Shown piece after piece: positions 1 to 7,778 of a stretch of 64,000 nt of DNA. A model generated the notes under the pieces. The model did no database searches. It was given only the letters and a program-made list of their open reading frames with translations, and was not told the origin of the DNA. Position 1 is the stretch's first letter, and each line of letters begins with the position of its first letter. The DNA is from Fodinibacter sp963800505. Lineage in GTDB: Bacteria; Actinomycetota; Actinomycetes; Actinomycetales; Dermatophilaceae. The stretch lies in assembly GCA_963800505.1 (NCBI GenBank), contig CAWDBL010000026.1, forward strand, positions 1-64,000, given 5' to 3'. Both the position numbers and the translations under genes were made by a program.

Positions 1-326
1 TGCAGGCCGCTGGAGTTCGAGAACGTCGGGTTGAGGTGGATGCCGACCCGGCCGGCCGTGTCGGACCACTGGTGCTTGAGGTGCTCGGTGGGGGCGACCA
101 CGGTGACGGCCCGGATGACGCCGCGGTCGAGCAGCTCGGTGGCGATGCGCAGCGCGTAGGTGGTCTTGCCGGCGCCGGGCGTGGCCACCGCCAGGAAGTC
201 GCGCTCGCCGCTGCCCAGGTAGGCCGCCAGGGCCTCCTCCTGCCAGGCGCGCAGCTTCGCGGCGGTACCCCACGGGGCCCGCGCGGGGAAGGCGGGTGGC
301 AGGTGTCCGGCGGCTGAGGTACTCAT
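1..326 (-). CDS. DEAD/DEAH-box (superfamily II) helicase, N-terminal fragment
   Basis: Only the first 108 codons are inside the window; the gene continues past base 1. The start ATG is at 324-326. The readable part contains a Walker A motif, TPGAGKTT, near residue 50. It is preceded by LRAWQEEALAAYL, a Q-motif-like region typical of DEAD/DEAH helicases, and followed by VVAPTEHLKHQW, resembling motif Ia. This matches the N-terminal ATP-binding lobe of SF2 helicases that couple ATP hydrolysis to nucleic acid unwinding. The DEAD box and helicase C domain are off the window, so the subfamily cannot be assigned. Confidence 0.8.
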   Translation of the reverse strand, partial: MSTSAAGHLPPAFPARAPWGTAAKLRAWQEEALAAYLGSGERDFLAVATPGAGKTTYALRIATELLDRGVIRAVTVVAPTEHLKHQWSDTAGRVGIHLNPTFSNSSGL

Positions 327-360
327 GGGCGACGGCCACGATAACCGCAGTGGCGGGGTG

Positions 361-404
361 ACACACCGGGGCCCCCGCATGTTCTTGCGAGGGCCCCGGG
401 TGTG
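361..404 (-). terminator. Hairpin terminator-like element after the M43 protease gene
   Basis: A long GC-rich inverted repeat: ACACACCGGGGCC pairs with GGGCCCCGGGTGTG around a loop containing TGTTCT. It lies 38 bases beyond the stop of the leftward metalloprotease gene and before the leftward helicase. No clear T-tract follows, as is common in high-GC actinobacteria. Confidence 0.55.
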
Positions 405-441
405 CTATGCGGAAGTCACTTCCATTGCGGCACAGGCGATC

Positions 442-1392
442 TCACCGGTTTCGGTAGGCGACGAACGCGTTCTGCATCCGGGTGGCCTGCCCCGCGCTGA
501 AGGTGTTCATGCAGAGGTCGTCGGTGTAGTCCATGAAGTTCTTGATCGGGTCGGTGCCGGGGGCCGTGCAGGTGTCACGACCGGTCGGGCAGCCGAACGC
601 CGCCGACGCCTCGGCCGGGGTGTCGGCGACGGCGTCGCCGGAGCCGGTGCAGCCGCCCTGGAAGGTGTGGTAGAGGTTCATCCAGTGGCCGACCTCGTGG
701 GTCGCGGTGTCGCCGAGGTTGTAGGGCGCGGCGTTTCCGCCGGGCAGCGACTGGTCGAGCACGACCACGCCGTCGTACGAGTCGTAGGTCGACTTCGGGA
801 AGGTCGCCCAGCCGAGCAGGCTGCCGCCGAGCTTGGCGGTGTAGATGTTGAGGTCGCCCATGTCGCCCTTGCGCAGGGTCGCCTTCATCTGCTTCTCGGC
901 GCGCGAGCCGCTCCTGAGGTTGGTGTACCACTTCGAGTTGACTGTGGTGTCGGTGCCGGCCAGCGCGAAGGCGAAGCCCGACGACGCGTAGGCGTTGTTG
1001 AGCACGGTGATCTGCTGGTTGATGCGGGTCGCGCTCACCTTGCCGTTGGTGCCGTCGGTGATGACGTGCACGTAGACCGGGATCGTCGCGGTGGCGAAGG
1101 CCGCGGCCGCGCCGGCGGACGGGGCGGCCTGGCCCTTGGCGTTCTTCGACAGGCCCTGGGTGGCGAGCGCCTTGGCGAGGGCGGCCTCGTTGGCGCGCAC
1201 CTGGGTCGCGGTCAGCTCGTTGGTGTCCTTGGCGCCCCGCGTGGCGCGGGCGTCGGGTGCCCGCGAGATGCACTCGGCGGCAACGGAGGACTCCCCGGCC
1301 ATCGGCCGGGCGGAGGCGGACGTGGCGGGGACGGCGACGGCGGCGACACCGAGGGCGAGCGCGGCCAGCGCGGTCATCGAGCGAGTGGGCAT
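442..1392 (-). CDS. Secreted zinc metalloprotease, M43 (pappalysin/cytophagalysin) family
   Basis: Predicted extracellular zinc endopeptidase of 316 residues. The ATG at 1392 was chosen because an AAAGG ribosome-binding site lies five bases upstream and it opens directly into a signal peptide (MPTRSMTALAALALG, cleavage after a TSASA-type site). The zinc motif HEVGHWMNLYH (HExxHxxxxxH), near residue 232, matches metzincins. A Met-turn-like NFMDY lies near 285, and several C-terminal cysteines are typical of M43B. The upstream half (about 40-110) looks like a propeptide. It stands alone with its own terminator. Substrate is unknown. Confidence 0.88.
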   Translation of the reverse strand: MPTRSMTALAALALGVAAVAVPATSASARPMAGESSVAAECISRAPDARATRGAKDTNELTATQVRANEAALAKALATQGLSKNAKGQAAPSAGAAAAFATATIPVYVHVITDGTNGKVSATRINQQITVLNNAYASSGFAFALAGTDTTVNSKWYTNLRSGSRAEKQMKATLRKGDMGDLNIYTAKLGGSLLGWATFPKSTYDSYDGVVVLDQSLPGGNAAPYNLGDTATHEVGHWMNLYHTFQGGCTGSGDAVADTPAEASAAFGCPTGRDTCTAPGTDPIKNFMDYTDDLCMNTFSAGQATRMQNAFVAYRNR

Positions 1393-1507
1393 GGCGACCT
1401 TTCGGCAGGAGGTCCGCACCGGTCGGGCGCGGCTGAGCCGAAATCTAGGTGTCGACGGGCAAGGGGCGGGTCTGGCCGGGGCAAAGGTCGGGTCAAGCAA
1501 CCCGGCC

Positions 1508-2695
1508 TCAGGCCAGGGCCTGCGCCAGCAGCCCGCCCATCGCCCGCACTCCGGCCACGAGGCGGTCGTCGGGCACCCCGGAGAAGCTCATCCGGGCGTG
1601 GTTGGCCTCGGGCCGGTCGGCGAAGAACGGCGTGCCCGGCACGACGATGACGCCGGCCCGCGGGATCAGCACGTCACGCTGGAAGGCCGCGACGTCCAGC
1701 CCCGGCGGGAACGTCACCCAGGTGAACAGGCCGCCATGGGCCCGGGTCCAGGTGGTGCCGGCCGGGAAGTGCTCCTCGAGGCTGGCGAGCATGAGGTCGC
1801 GCTGGTGCCGGTAGGTCGGCAGCATGTCGGCGATGTGGGCCTCGATGTCGAACCGGCCCAGGTAGGCGGCGGCCGCACGCATGTTGAGCGTGCCGTTCTG
1901 GGTGTCCGCGGCGAGCTTGAGCAGGGCGAGCTTCTCGCGCACCTCGGGCGTCGCCAGGGTCCAGCCGAGGCGCAGCCCCGGGGCGAGGATCTTCGAGAAG
2001 CTGCCCAGGTGGACGACCCGGCCCGTGGTGTCGAGGCTCTTGATCGTGGGCAGCCGCTCGCCCTCGTAGCGCAGCTCGCGGTAGGGCGTGTCCTCGAGCA
2101 CGACGACGTCGAACTCCTGCGCCAGCTCAACGAGGCGGCGGCGCCGGGCCAGGCTCATCGTGCGGCCCGTCGGGTTCTGGTAGTCGGGCACGGTGTAGAC
2201 CAGCTTGACCCGATCGGTGCTGCGCAGCACCTGCTCGAGGGCGTCGGTGTCCATCCCCTCCTCGTCCATCGGCACCGAGCGGTAGTCGGGCTCGCACGGG
2301 TTGAACGCGATCAGCGCGCCGAGGAAGGTGGGCCGCTCGGTGACGATCACGTCGCCGCGGTCGATGAACAGCTTGGCCGTCAGGTCCAGGCCCTGCTGCC
2401 CGCCCTGGGTGATCAGGACGTCGTCGGCCGTGCACGGCATCCCGTCGGCGCTGAGCCGCGCGGCGACCAGCGCGCGCAGCTCGGGCAGCCCCTCGGATGC
2501 CGTGTACTGCAGCGCCGACGCGTTGTCCGCACCGAGCAGCTCGTCGTAGATCGCGTGCAGCTCGGCCATCGGGAACAGCGTGGGGTCGGGGTAGCCACCG
2601 GCGAACGAGGTGATCCGCGGGTCGCCGGCGAGCGCGAGGAACTCGCGGATCGCCGAGGGCTGCACGCGCTCGGCGCGGCGGGCGAAACGGGTCAC
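1508..2695 (-). CDS. PLP-dependent aminotransferase, class I/II fold (2-aminoadipate-transaminase-like)
   Basis: A 395-residue fold-type I aminotransferase. The Schiff-base lysine is in GSFSKILAPGLRLGW (Lys235). The substrate/cofactor loop DYQNPTGR is near 171, and FAGGYPDPTLFP near 31 is typical of the MocR/LysN-like branch. No GntR DNA-binding domain is attached, so this is a stand-alone enzyme. GTG start at 2695 with AAGG six bases upstream. The RraA-like aldolase gene ends 23 bases upstream on the same strand, so the two are probably cotranscribed and may act on the same 2-oxo acid. The amino donor cannot be told from sequence. Confidence 0.85.
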   Translation of the reverse strand: MTRFARRAERVQPSAIREFLALAGDPRITSFAGGYPDPTLFPMAELHAIYDELLGADNASALQYTASEGLPELRALVAARLSADGMPCTADDVLITQGGQQGLDLTAKLFIDRGDVIVTERPTFLGALIAFNPCEPDYRSVPMDEEGMDTDALEQVLRSTDRVKLVYTVPDYQNPTGRTMSLARRRRLVELAQEFDVVVLEDTPYRELRYEGERLPTIKSLDTTGRVVHLGSFSKILAPGLRLGWTLATPEVREKLALLKLAADTQNGTLNMRAAAAYLGRFDIEAHIADMLPTYRHQRDLMLASLEEHFPAGTTWTRAHGGLFTWVTFPPGLDVAAFQRDVLIPRAGVIVVPGTPFFADRPEANHARMSFSGVPDDRLVAGVRAMGGLLAQALA

Positions 2696-2718
2696 GTCGA
2701 ACCTTCTGAAGTCACGCG

Positions 2719-3375
2719 TCAGCCGAAGGCCAGGCCGCCGGGGCGACCGTCGCGCAGGGCGGCGAGGTGCTCGTCGTAGTTCATGACGTCGAACAGTGAG
2801 GCGCCGTCGAGCATCCGGGCCTGCAGGCCCTTCTCCCGCGCCTCGATCGCCTCCGCTCCGTCGACCGCTGACGCCAGCTCGGCGTCGGTCCCCACCACGA
2901 GCCCGTCGTCGTCACCGACGAGCAGGTCGCCCGGGTCGACCCACACCCCGTCGAGCGACAGGGTGACGCCGGTCTCGGGAAGCTCTTTGGCGGCATAGGC
3001 GTTGGGCGCGAACCCGGTCGACCAGACCGGCAGCGCCAACCCGGCGAGCGTGGCGGTGTCGCGCGACCGGCCGAGGATGACGAGGCCGGCCAGGCCGCGG
3101 CGCTGGGCCTCGGTGCCGAACAGCTCACCCGCGACGGCGCGGTCGTCCCCGCCCGCGTCGACGACGAGCACGTCGCCCGGCCCGCACTCGCGCAGCGCGT
3201 GGATGACGGACATCAGGTCGCGGTTGGCACTCGCCGTGACGACGCGGCCCACCACGTGGCGGCCGGACACGACCGGCCGCAGGCGGGTGGGGAGGATGCG
3301 CAGCGCGGGCGAGGAGTCGACCAGGCTGGTCGTCGAGAGCCGGGCCAGCCGGTCGAGCAGGGTCTGCGTCGTCAT
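2719..3375 (-). CDS. RraA family protein (4-hydroxy-4-methyl-2-oxoglutarate aldolase-like)
   Basis: A 218-residue protein of the RraA/demethylmenaquinone methyltransferase-like family. It begins TTQTLLDRLARLSTTSLVDS. The core GDVLVVDAGGDDRAVAGELF and a later WVDPGDLLVGDDDGLVV match the metal-dependent class II aldolase/oxaloacetate decarboxylase fold. In these enzymes the conserved Asp and Arg bind divalent metal and pyruvate. The ATG at 3375 is preferred because AGGA precedes it; the longer upstream frame runs through a hairpin repeat. It probably forms an operon with the downstream aminotransferase. True RraA acts on RNase E, but in actinobacteria the aldolase role is more likely. Confidence 0.8.
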   Translation of the reverse strand: MTTQTLLDRLARLSTTSLVDSSPALRILPTRLRPVVSGRHVVGRVVTASANRDLMSVIHALRECGPGDVLVVDAGGDDRAVAGELFGTEAQRRGLAGLVILGRSRDTATLAGLALPVWSTGFAPNAYAAKELPETGVTLSLDGVWVDPGDLLVGDDDGLVVGTDAELASAVDGAEAIEAREKGLQARMLDGASLFDVMNYDEHLAALRDGRPGGLAFG

Positions 3376-3411
3376 GAGCCGATCCTGACACCCCCACCCA
3401 CCCTCGGGTTT

Positions 3412-3491
3412 CCCCGACTTCGTAGGTGAGACGCCGCGCGACACGCCGCTGGAGCGGCGGTTCGCGCGGCTGGTCGGAGGAGAAGTCGGGG
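3412..3491. repeat. Long intergenic hairpin repeat, copy 1 (CCCGACTT family)
   Basis: An 80-base imperfect palindrome. The outer arms CCCCGACTTC/GAAGTCGGGG pair perfectly. An inner GCCGCGCGA/TCGCGCGGC stem and a CGCCGCT/AGCGGCG tip follow after an internal loop. It lies between the RraA gene and the DUF3039 gene. A second member with the same outer arms but different interior lies at 3861-3938. Confidence 0.7.
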
Positions 3492-3540
3492 AGGTCGGTG
3501 CCGGCGGGCGCCCGGTCAACGGGTGGCCGCGGGCCCCCGA

Positions 3541-3843
3541 CTACTTGCCGCCGTCCTGCGGCGCGCGCAGGCCCTCGTAGATCTCCCGGCACGTGGGGCA
3601 CACCGGGAACTTCTCCGGGTCGCGACCTGGCACCCAGACCTTGCCGCACAGCGCGGTGACCGGCTCCCCCGACAGCGCGCTCTCGAGGATCTTCTCCTTG
3701 CGCACGTAGTGCGAGAAGCGCTCGTGGTCGCCGGGCTCGGCCACCTCGGGCACGGTCTCGGTGCGCTCGAGCACGGCCGTCCGGGTCTGGCGCTGGGGCT
3801 GCGGGGCGTTCGGGTCGTCCAGCGGCGGCATCGTCTCGCTCAT
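3541..3843 (-). CDS. DUF3039 domain-containing protein (small zinc-ribbon-like actinobacterial protein)
   Basis: A 100-residue protein matching the actinobacterial DUF3039 family. The conserved core ALCGKVWVPGRDPEKFPVC followed by PTC places three cysteines (one, then a CPTC pair) that could bind zinc. An acidic proline-rich N-terminus precedes YVRKEKILESALSG. Function is not established. A TAGACT -10 hexamer ends six bases before the ATG, so the transcript is probably leaderless. The gene is bracketed on both sides by long hairpin repeats of one family. Confidence 0.85.
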   Translation of the reverse strand: MSETMPPLDDPNAPQPQRQTRTAVLERTETVPEVAEPGDHERFSHYVRKEKILESALSGEPVTALCGKVWVPGRDPEKFPVCPTCREIYEGLRAPQDGGK

Positions 3844-3849
3844 CCCCCG

Positions 3850-3855
3850 AGTCTA
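3850..3855 (-). promoter_or_regulatory. Candidate leaderless promoter -10 (TAGACT) of the DUF3039 gene
   Basis: TAGACT reads toward the DUF3039 ATG at 3843 with six bases between, placing transcription start at or next to the start codon. No ribosome-binding site is visible. The -35 region falls in the hairpin repeat at 3861-3938. Confidence 0.5.
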
Positions 3856-3860
3856 GGCCG

Positions 3861-3938
3861 CCCGACTTTCCCTGCGGGAAGCCGCGGGCCAGCGCCGCCG
3901 CGCGGCGTGTTGCCCGGCTTCCCGGAGGGAAAGTCGGG
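3861..3938. repeat. Long intergenic hairpin repeat, copy 2 (CCCGACTT family)
   Basis: A 78-base palindrome with perfect 13-base outer arms, CCCGACTTTCCCT and AGGGAAAGTCGGG. Inside are GGGAAGCC/GGCTTCCC and a GC-rich tip. It fills the gap between YqgE (stop 3942) and the DUF3039 promoter, so it may also terminate transcription. It shares outer arms with copy 1. Confidence 0.7.
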
Positions 3939-3941
3939 GAG

Positions 3942-4502
3942 TCAGTTGAGGGAGGGGTCGCTCGGGAACCAGGCGACCCAGCGCAGCGGCTCGGGCTGGC
4001 GGCGCAGCACCCGGCGCCACAGCTCATCGGGCTCGCCGGTGAAGACGTCGCCGTTCTCGCTCGGCACGACGAACCACGACCCGGTCGTGATCTCGCTCTC
4101 GAGCTGGCCCGGCGACCAGCCGGCATACCCGGCGAAGATGCGCAGCCCCGCGACCTCCGGCACCACCAGCGTGGGCGGGGTGTCGAGGTCGACCAGCGCC
4201 ACCGCCCCGAACAGGCGGCGCACCCCGGTCGGCTCCGGCGAGTCGCCCGGCACGGCCACCAGGCCGAGCGCCGAGTCGAGCTGCACCGGCCCGCCCTGGA
4301 AGACCTTGGCGGGCCGGGTCGCGTGCTCCTCCCAGCCGGGCAGCACCGCGTCGACGTCGGCGTCGATGGGCCGGTTGAGCACCAGCCCCTGCGCGCCGTC
4401 GTCGTCGTGGTGCAGCACCAGGACCACACTGCGCCGGAACACGCCCTCCTCGATCAGCGGGGTCGCGACGAGGAGCTGCCCGGTCGTGTGGGTCTGGCTC
4501 AC
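3942..4502 (-). CDS. YqgE/AlgH family protein
   Basis: A 186-residue YqgE/AlgH (UPF0301) protein. The family start GQLLVATPLIEEGVFRRSVV is present, followed by LVLNRP near residue 40 and FAGYAGWSPGQLESEI near 120, all hallmark blocks. The molecular function of this family is unsettled; AlgH was once linked to alginate regulation. The GTG at 4502 overlaps the upstream helicase stop by four bases (GTGA), implying translational coupling. The longer frame upstream is only open sequence inside the helicase gene. Confidence 0.92.
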   Translation of the reverse strand: MSQTHTTGQLLVATPLIEEGVFRRSVVLVLHHDDDGAQGLVLNRPIDADVDAVLPGWEEHATRPAKVFQGGPVQLDSALGLVAVPGDSPEPTGVRRLFGAVALVDLDTPPTLVVPEVAGLRIFAGYAGWSPGQLESEITTGSWFVVPSENGDVFTGEPDELWRRVLRRQPEPLRWVAWFPSDPSLN

Positions 4503-6961
4503 CCGTCCATTCTGCCCCGGCTGCCGCCGGGTCGCCCGGAGCCCGCACGAGGACGTCCGCCACCGAACGAGCCGTGGCCGCGGCTCGCGGGCCGGCCGCC
4601 CGGGCGGCTGCCACCACGGCGACCACCGTTCTTGCCGCCCTCGAGCACCGGGCGCCACACGGCATCCGGCACCGGCACACCACTGGGCGTGCGGCCACCG
4701 AGGGCCTGCACGACGGAGTCTCCGGGGCTGACCTTGGCGGTCAGCGCGTCGGCGCCGGCCCCCTCGATGATGCGGGTGACCATCCGCTTCTGGTGCGGCA
4801 GGGCGATCATCACGACCGCACCCTGCTCACCGGCGCGCGCCGTGCGGCCGGCACGGTGGAGGTAGTCCTTGTGGTCGGTCGGCGGGTCGACCTGCACGAC
4901 CATCCCGACGTCGTCGACGTGGATGCCGCGCGCGGCCACGTCGGTCGCCACGAGCACGTTCATCGAGCCGTCGCGGAAGGCGCCGAGCACCCGGTTGCGC
5001 ACGGCCTGTGACAGGCCGCCGTGCAGGGATGCCGCGAACACGCCGCGCTCGCGCAGCTCACCGGCGATGCGGTCCGTGCCCAGCTGGGTGCGGGCGAAGA
5101 CGATGACCCGTCCGCCGCGGCCTGCGAGCTCGGCGGTGAGGGCCTTCTTGTCCTGCGGGTCGATGAGCAGCACGTGGTGGCTCATCGTGGTCACCGAGGC
5201 CTGGGCCTCGTCGGTCGAGTGGGTGACCGGGTCGACGAGGTAGCGGTCGACGAGGGTGTCGATGCCCTTGTCGAGGGTGGCCGAGAAGAGCAGCCGCTGG
5301 CCGCCGGCCGGGATCTCGTCGAGGATCGCGGTGACCTCCGGAAGGAAGCCCATGTCTGCCATGTGGTCGGCCTCGTCGAGCACGGCGATCTGCACGCCGC
5401 CGAGCTCCACCGCGCCGCGGTCCATCAGGTCGGCGAGCCGGCCCGGGGTGGCGACCAGGATGTCGATGCCCTTGTTGAGCGCCTTGATCTGCGGCTCGTA
5501 GGAGAGGCCACCGGCGACCAGCTTGTGGCGCAGGCCGGTGACGTGCACGAACGGCTCGAGGGCGTCGCTCACCTGCATGGCGAGCTCACGGGTCGGTACC
5601 AGGATGAGCGAGCGCGGGCGCCTGCTCTCCGGGCGGGTGCCGTCGGCGAGCCGGGTGATCATCGCCAGGCCGAAGGCCAGCGTCTTCCCGGAGCCGGTGC
5701 GGCCACGGCCGAGCACGTCGCGACCTGCGAGGGCGTCGGGGATCGTCGCAGCCTGGATCGGGAACGGCTCGGTGATGCCGTCACGGGCCAGCCGCTCGAC
5801 GAGGCGCTCGGGCACACCGAGGGCGGCGAAGCCGTTGTCCTCGGTCACCTCCTTGGCCTCACCCTTGTGCGAGGAGTAGTGGGTCCAGGTGTCGGCCTCG
5901 GCGCGCTGCGCCTCGGCCTCCTCGAAGCTCAGCGGGCGGTCGGCATCGGTGGGGGCGCCACCGCGGTAGCCGCCCCGGTCGTCGCGGCCCTGGTAACCAC
6001 CGCCGGCGCCACGGTCGTTACGACCCTGGTAACCGCCACCGGCGCCACGGTCGCTGCGACCCTGGTAACCACCGCTGGTGCCACGGTCGCTACGACCCTG
6101 GTAACCACCGGAGGAGCGGTCGTCACGCTTCTGGCCCTGGTAGCCACCGCCGGCGCCACGGTCGCTGCGACCCTGGTAACCACCGGAGGAGCGGTCGTCA
6201 CGCTTCTGGCCCTGGTAACCGCCGCCGGTGCCACGATCGCTACGACCCTGGTAACCACCCGACGAGCGGTCGTCACGCTGCTGGCCCTGGTAACCGCCGC
6301 CGGTGCCACGGTCGTTACGACCCTGGTAACCGCCGGACGTACCGCGGTCGTCACTCTTCTGGCCCTGGTAACCGCCACCGGTGCCACGGTCGCTACGACC
6401 CTGGTAGCCACCGCGGTCGCTGGTCGGGTCGGCGCGCCGGCCCTCGTGGCGGTCGCGGCGGGCGGGGTCGGCGACCCTCGGGGCGCGGTCGCGCACCGGG
6501 CGCTCACCGCGCTCGAGACGGGGTCGCTCGTCATGGGGACGGTGCACGTGTCGCTCCTCGCGCGAGTCCGAGACCCAGCGCTTCGGTCGGTCGTTCCGGT
6601 CATTCCGGTTCGAGGTGAAACTGCGGTCCGAGCGGTCGCTCGAATACCTCGAGCCGCGAGAGTCCTCGCGGTTGGAGGTGATGTTCTGGCCCGAGGCGGT
6701 CGAGGAATACCTCGAGCCGCGGGAGTCACCGCGCGAGTCGCTGCTGCGGCGCGGGTCCTCGCGGTCCCAGCGGGGCGAGCGCTCGGCACGCGGTCGCTTG
6801 GTGTGGCCGTCAGCCGAGTCGGGCCGGGCCGGGCGCTTCGGGGCGCTCTTCGGGCCGTCGGGCTGGCCGCGGTGGTGCGCCTTCTTCGGGGCCTTGCGGG
6901 CCTCGTTCTTCTGGGCAGCGGTCCAACGGGCCTTCTTGGGCCCGGATGCCTTCTTGGGCAT
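4499..6961 (-). CDS. DEAD-box RNA helicase with a long Arg/Gly/Tyr-rich repeat arm
   Basis: An 820-residue ATP-dependent RNA helicase. The ATG at 6961 follows an AGGTG site and gives a lysine-rich N-terminus (MPKKASGPKKARW). Residues about 1-350 are disordered and basic, with 12 GGYQG-containing repeats. The core then shows a Q motif (FPIQAATIPD), motif I GRTGSGKT, Ia PTRELAMQ, DEADHMADMGF, SAT, VATDVAARG and HRAGRTARAG, in canonical order. The C-terminal tail is again RG-rich. RG-rich tails bind RNA in CsdA/DeaD/RhlE relatives, but an N-terminal repeat arm of this length is unusual. It is followed by translationally coupled yqgE. Confidence 0.93.
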   Translation of the reverse strand: MPKKASGPKKARWTAAQKNEARKAPKKAHHRGQPDGPKSAPKRPARPDSADGHTKRPRAERSPRWDREDPRRSSDSRGDSRGSRYSSTASGQNITSNREDSRGSRYSSDRSDRSFTSNRNDRNDRPKRWVSDSREERHVHRPHDERPRLERGERPVRDRAPRVADPARRDRHEGRRADPTSDRGGYQGRSDRGTGGGYQGQKSDDRGTSGGYQGRNDRGTGGGYQGQQRDDRSSGGYQGRSDRGTGGGYQGQKRDDRSSGGYQGRSDRGAGGGYQGQKRDDRSSGGYQGRSDRGTSGGYQGRSDRGAGGGYQGRNDRGAGGGYQGRDDRGGYRGGAPTDADRPLSFEEAEAQRAEADTWTHYSSHKGEAKEVTEDNGFAALGVPERLVERLARDGITEPFPIQAATIPDALAGRDVLGRGRTGSGKTLAFGLAMITRLADGTRPESRRPRSLILVPTRELAMQVSDALEPFVHVTGLRHKLVAGGLSYEPQIKALNKGIDILVATPGRLADLMDRGAVELGGVQIAVLDEADHMADMGFLPEVTAILDEIPAGGQRLLFSATLDKGIDTLVDRYLVDPVTHSTDEAQASVTTMSHHVLLIDPQDKKALTAELAGRGGRVIVFARTQLGTDRIAGELRERGVFAASLHGGLSQAVRNRVLGAFRDGSMNVLVATDVAARGIHVDDVGMVVQVDPPTDHKDYLHRAGRTARAGEQGAVVMIALPHQKRMVTRIIEGAGADALTAKVSPGDSVVQALGGRTPSGVPVPDAVWRPVLEGGKNGGRRGGSRPGGRPASRGHGSFGGGRPRAGSGRPGGSRGRMDG
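5962..6417 (-). repeat. In-frame tandem repeats encoding GGYQG units of the RNA helicase
   Basis: About 450 bases of near-identical tandem units, alternating GGYQGRSDRG(T/A)G and GGYQGQKRDDRSS, 11-13 codons each. I count 12 GGYQG cores. DNA identity between units is very high, so the tract can probably expand or contract in frame by recombination. Confidence 0.85.
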
Positions 6962-7252
6962 GGGTGTGTTCACCTGTGTTTCGTCATCGGTTCGGACGTA
7001 AGCAGACACGTCTTCGAGCCGATGGCGAAAGCGGCGGAGCAAGACGAGCCTCGGACGTGGTGGTCGAGGTGACCATGGGTCCGTGGGGCCGGTTCGACCT
7101 GGGTGTCACCGGCGCACCGGGTGGGATGGGGGCGGCGTCGCACTCTGCGAATCCGGCGGACGCGGCCATGCGCCCGAGCACCTCGGTGGACCACGCAGTC
7201 TACCAGCGGCCCGGCATCCCCCCGACCACCGCGCGAGCCCGCCCCATCACGA
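6962..7252. other. Intergenic region upstream of the RNA helicase, no gene seen
   Basis: About 290 bases between the helicase ATG and the tandem hairpins. It must hold the helicase promoter and 5' leader; AGGTG precedes the ATG. Long leaders are common for cold-shock-type DEAD helicases, but I could not define a hairpin or promoter with confidence. Short open frames here have no family resemblance. Confidence 0.4.
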
Positions 7253-7304
7253 GCGAACGTGGGTGAAGACCGCCGTCCAGGCGACGGGAATCACCCACGT
7301 TCGC
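7253..7304. repeat. Tandem hairpin element, copy 1 (GTGGGTGA family)
   Basis: A 52-base palindrome with perfect 14-base arms GCGAACGTGGGTGA and TCACCCACGTTCGC. A smaller CCGTC/GACGG pair lies inside. It is followed 12 bases later by a near-identical copy with a 62-base period. Confidence 0.75.
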
Positions 7305-7316
7305 AGGGGCGTGCAG

Positions 7317-7366
7317 GAATGTGGGTGAAGATCGCCGTCCAGGCGACGGGAATCACCCACGTTTGC
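7317..7366. repeat. Tandem hairpin element, copy 2 (GTGGGTGA family)
   Basis: Second copy, with arms ATGTGGGTGA/TCACCCACGTT and the same interior CGCCGTCCAGGCGACGG as copy 1. Its right arm supplies the stop codon of the leftward VanZ gene (7353-7355), so the element overlaps the gene end and may act as its terminator. Confidence 0.75.
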
Positions 7367-7778
7367 GGACCGCCGCGCGGGCCGTGCGCGACGCCAGCAC
7401 CCGCAGCAGCACGGTGCCGACGAGCACGCCGAGGGCCACGCCGGTCAGGTCGGCGACGGCATCGAGGACGTCGCCGGAGCGGTGCGGCAGGAGCATCGCC
7501 TGCACCACCTCGCTGAGCATCGCCTGGGTCGCGAAGACGGCCACCACGACCCACCGGCGGAGCCCGGCGACCACCGCGAGGGCCACCGGCACGAGGAACA
7601 CCAGCAGGTGCACCACCTTGTCGGCGTTCGCGAACAGCGCCGGCCCGCCACCCTGGGGCGCGTAGAGCACCACGAGCTGCACCGCCACGGACAGCACCAG
7701 CAGCCCGAGGACCACCAGCCGGCCGCTGCGGCCCGCGGGCGAGGACGTGGCAGGCGCCGCCTCACCCACCCGGCTCAC
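7353..7778 (-). CDS. VanZ-like family membrane protein
   Basis: A 141-residue integral membrane protein with about four hydrophobic segments. It has the VanZ-like signature DKVVHLLVFLV in the middle and SEVVQAMLLPHRSGDVLDAV followed by a glycine-rich last helix. VanZ-family proteins are linked to low-level glycopeptide resistance or envelope functions, but most, as here, have no known role. The GTG at 7778 overlaps the malic enzyme stop by four bases (GTGA). The stop lies inside a hairpin repeat arm. Confidence 0.85.
   Translation of the reverse strand: MSRVGEAAPATSSPAGRSGRLVVLGLLVLSVAVQLVVLYAPQGGGPALFANADKVVHLLVFLVPVALAVVAGLRRWVVVAVFATQAMLSEVVQAMLLPHRSGDVLDAVADLTGVALGVLVGTVLLRVLASRTARAAVRKRG

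Noticed and set aside
325..1650. Long plus-strand open frame opposite the M43 protease gene
   Set aside because: Arg/Gly/Val-rich shadow of high-GC coding sequence; the minus strand carries a clear zinc protease with signal peptide and ribosome-binding site.
5021..7072. Plus-strand open frame with repetitive ATVVTTLVT sequence opposite the RNA helicase
   Set aside because: The repeats are the antisense image of the GGYQG-encoding tract, and the helicase motifs are complete on the other strand.
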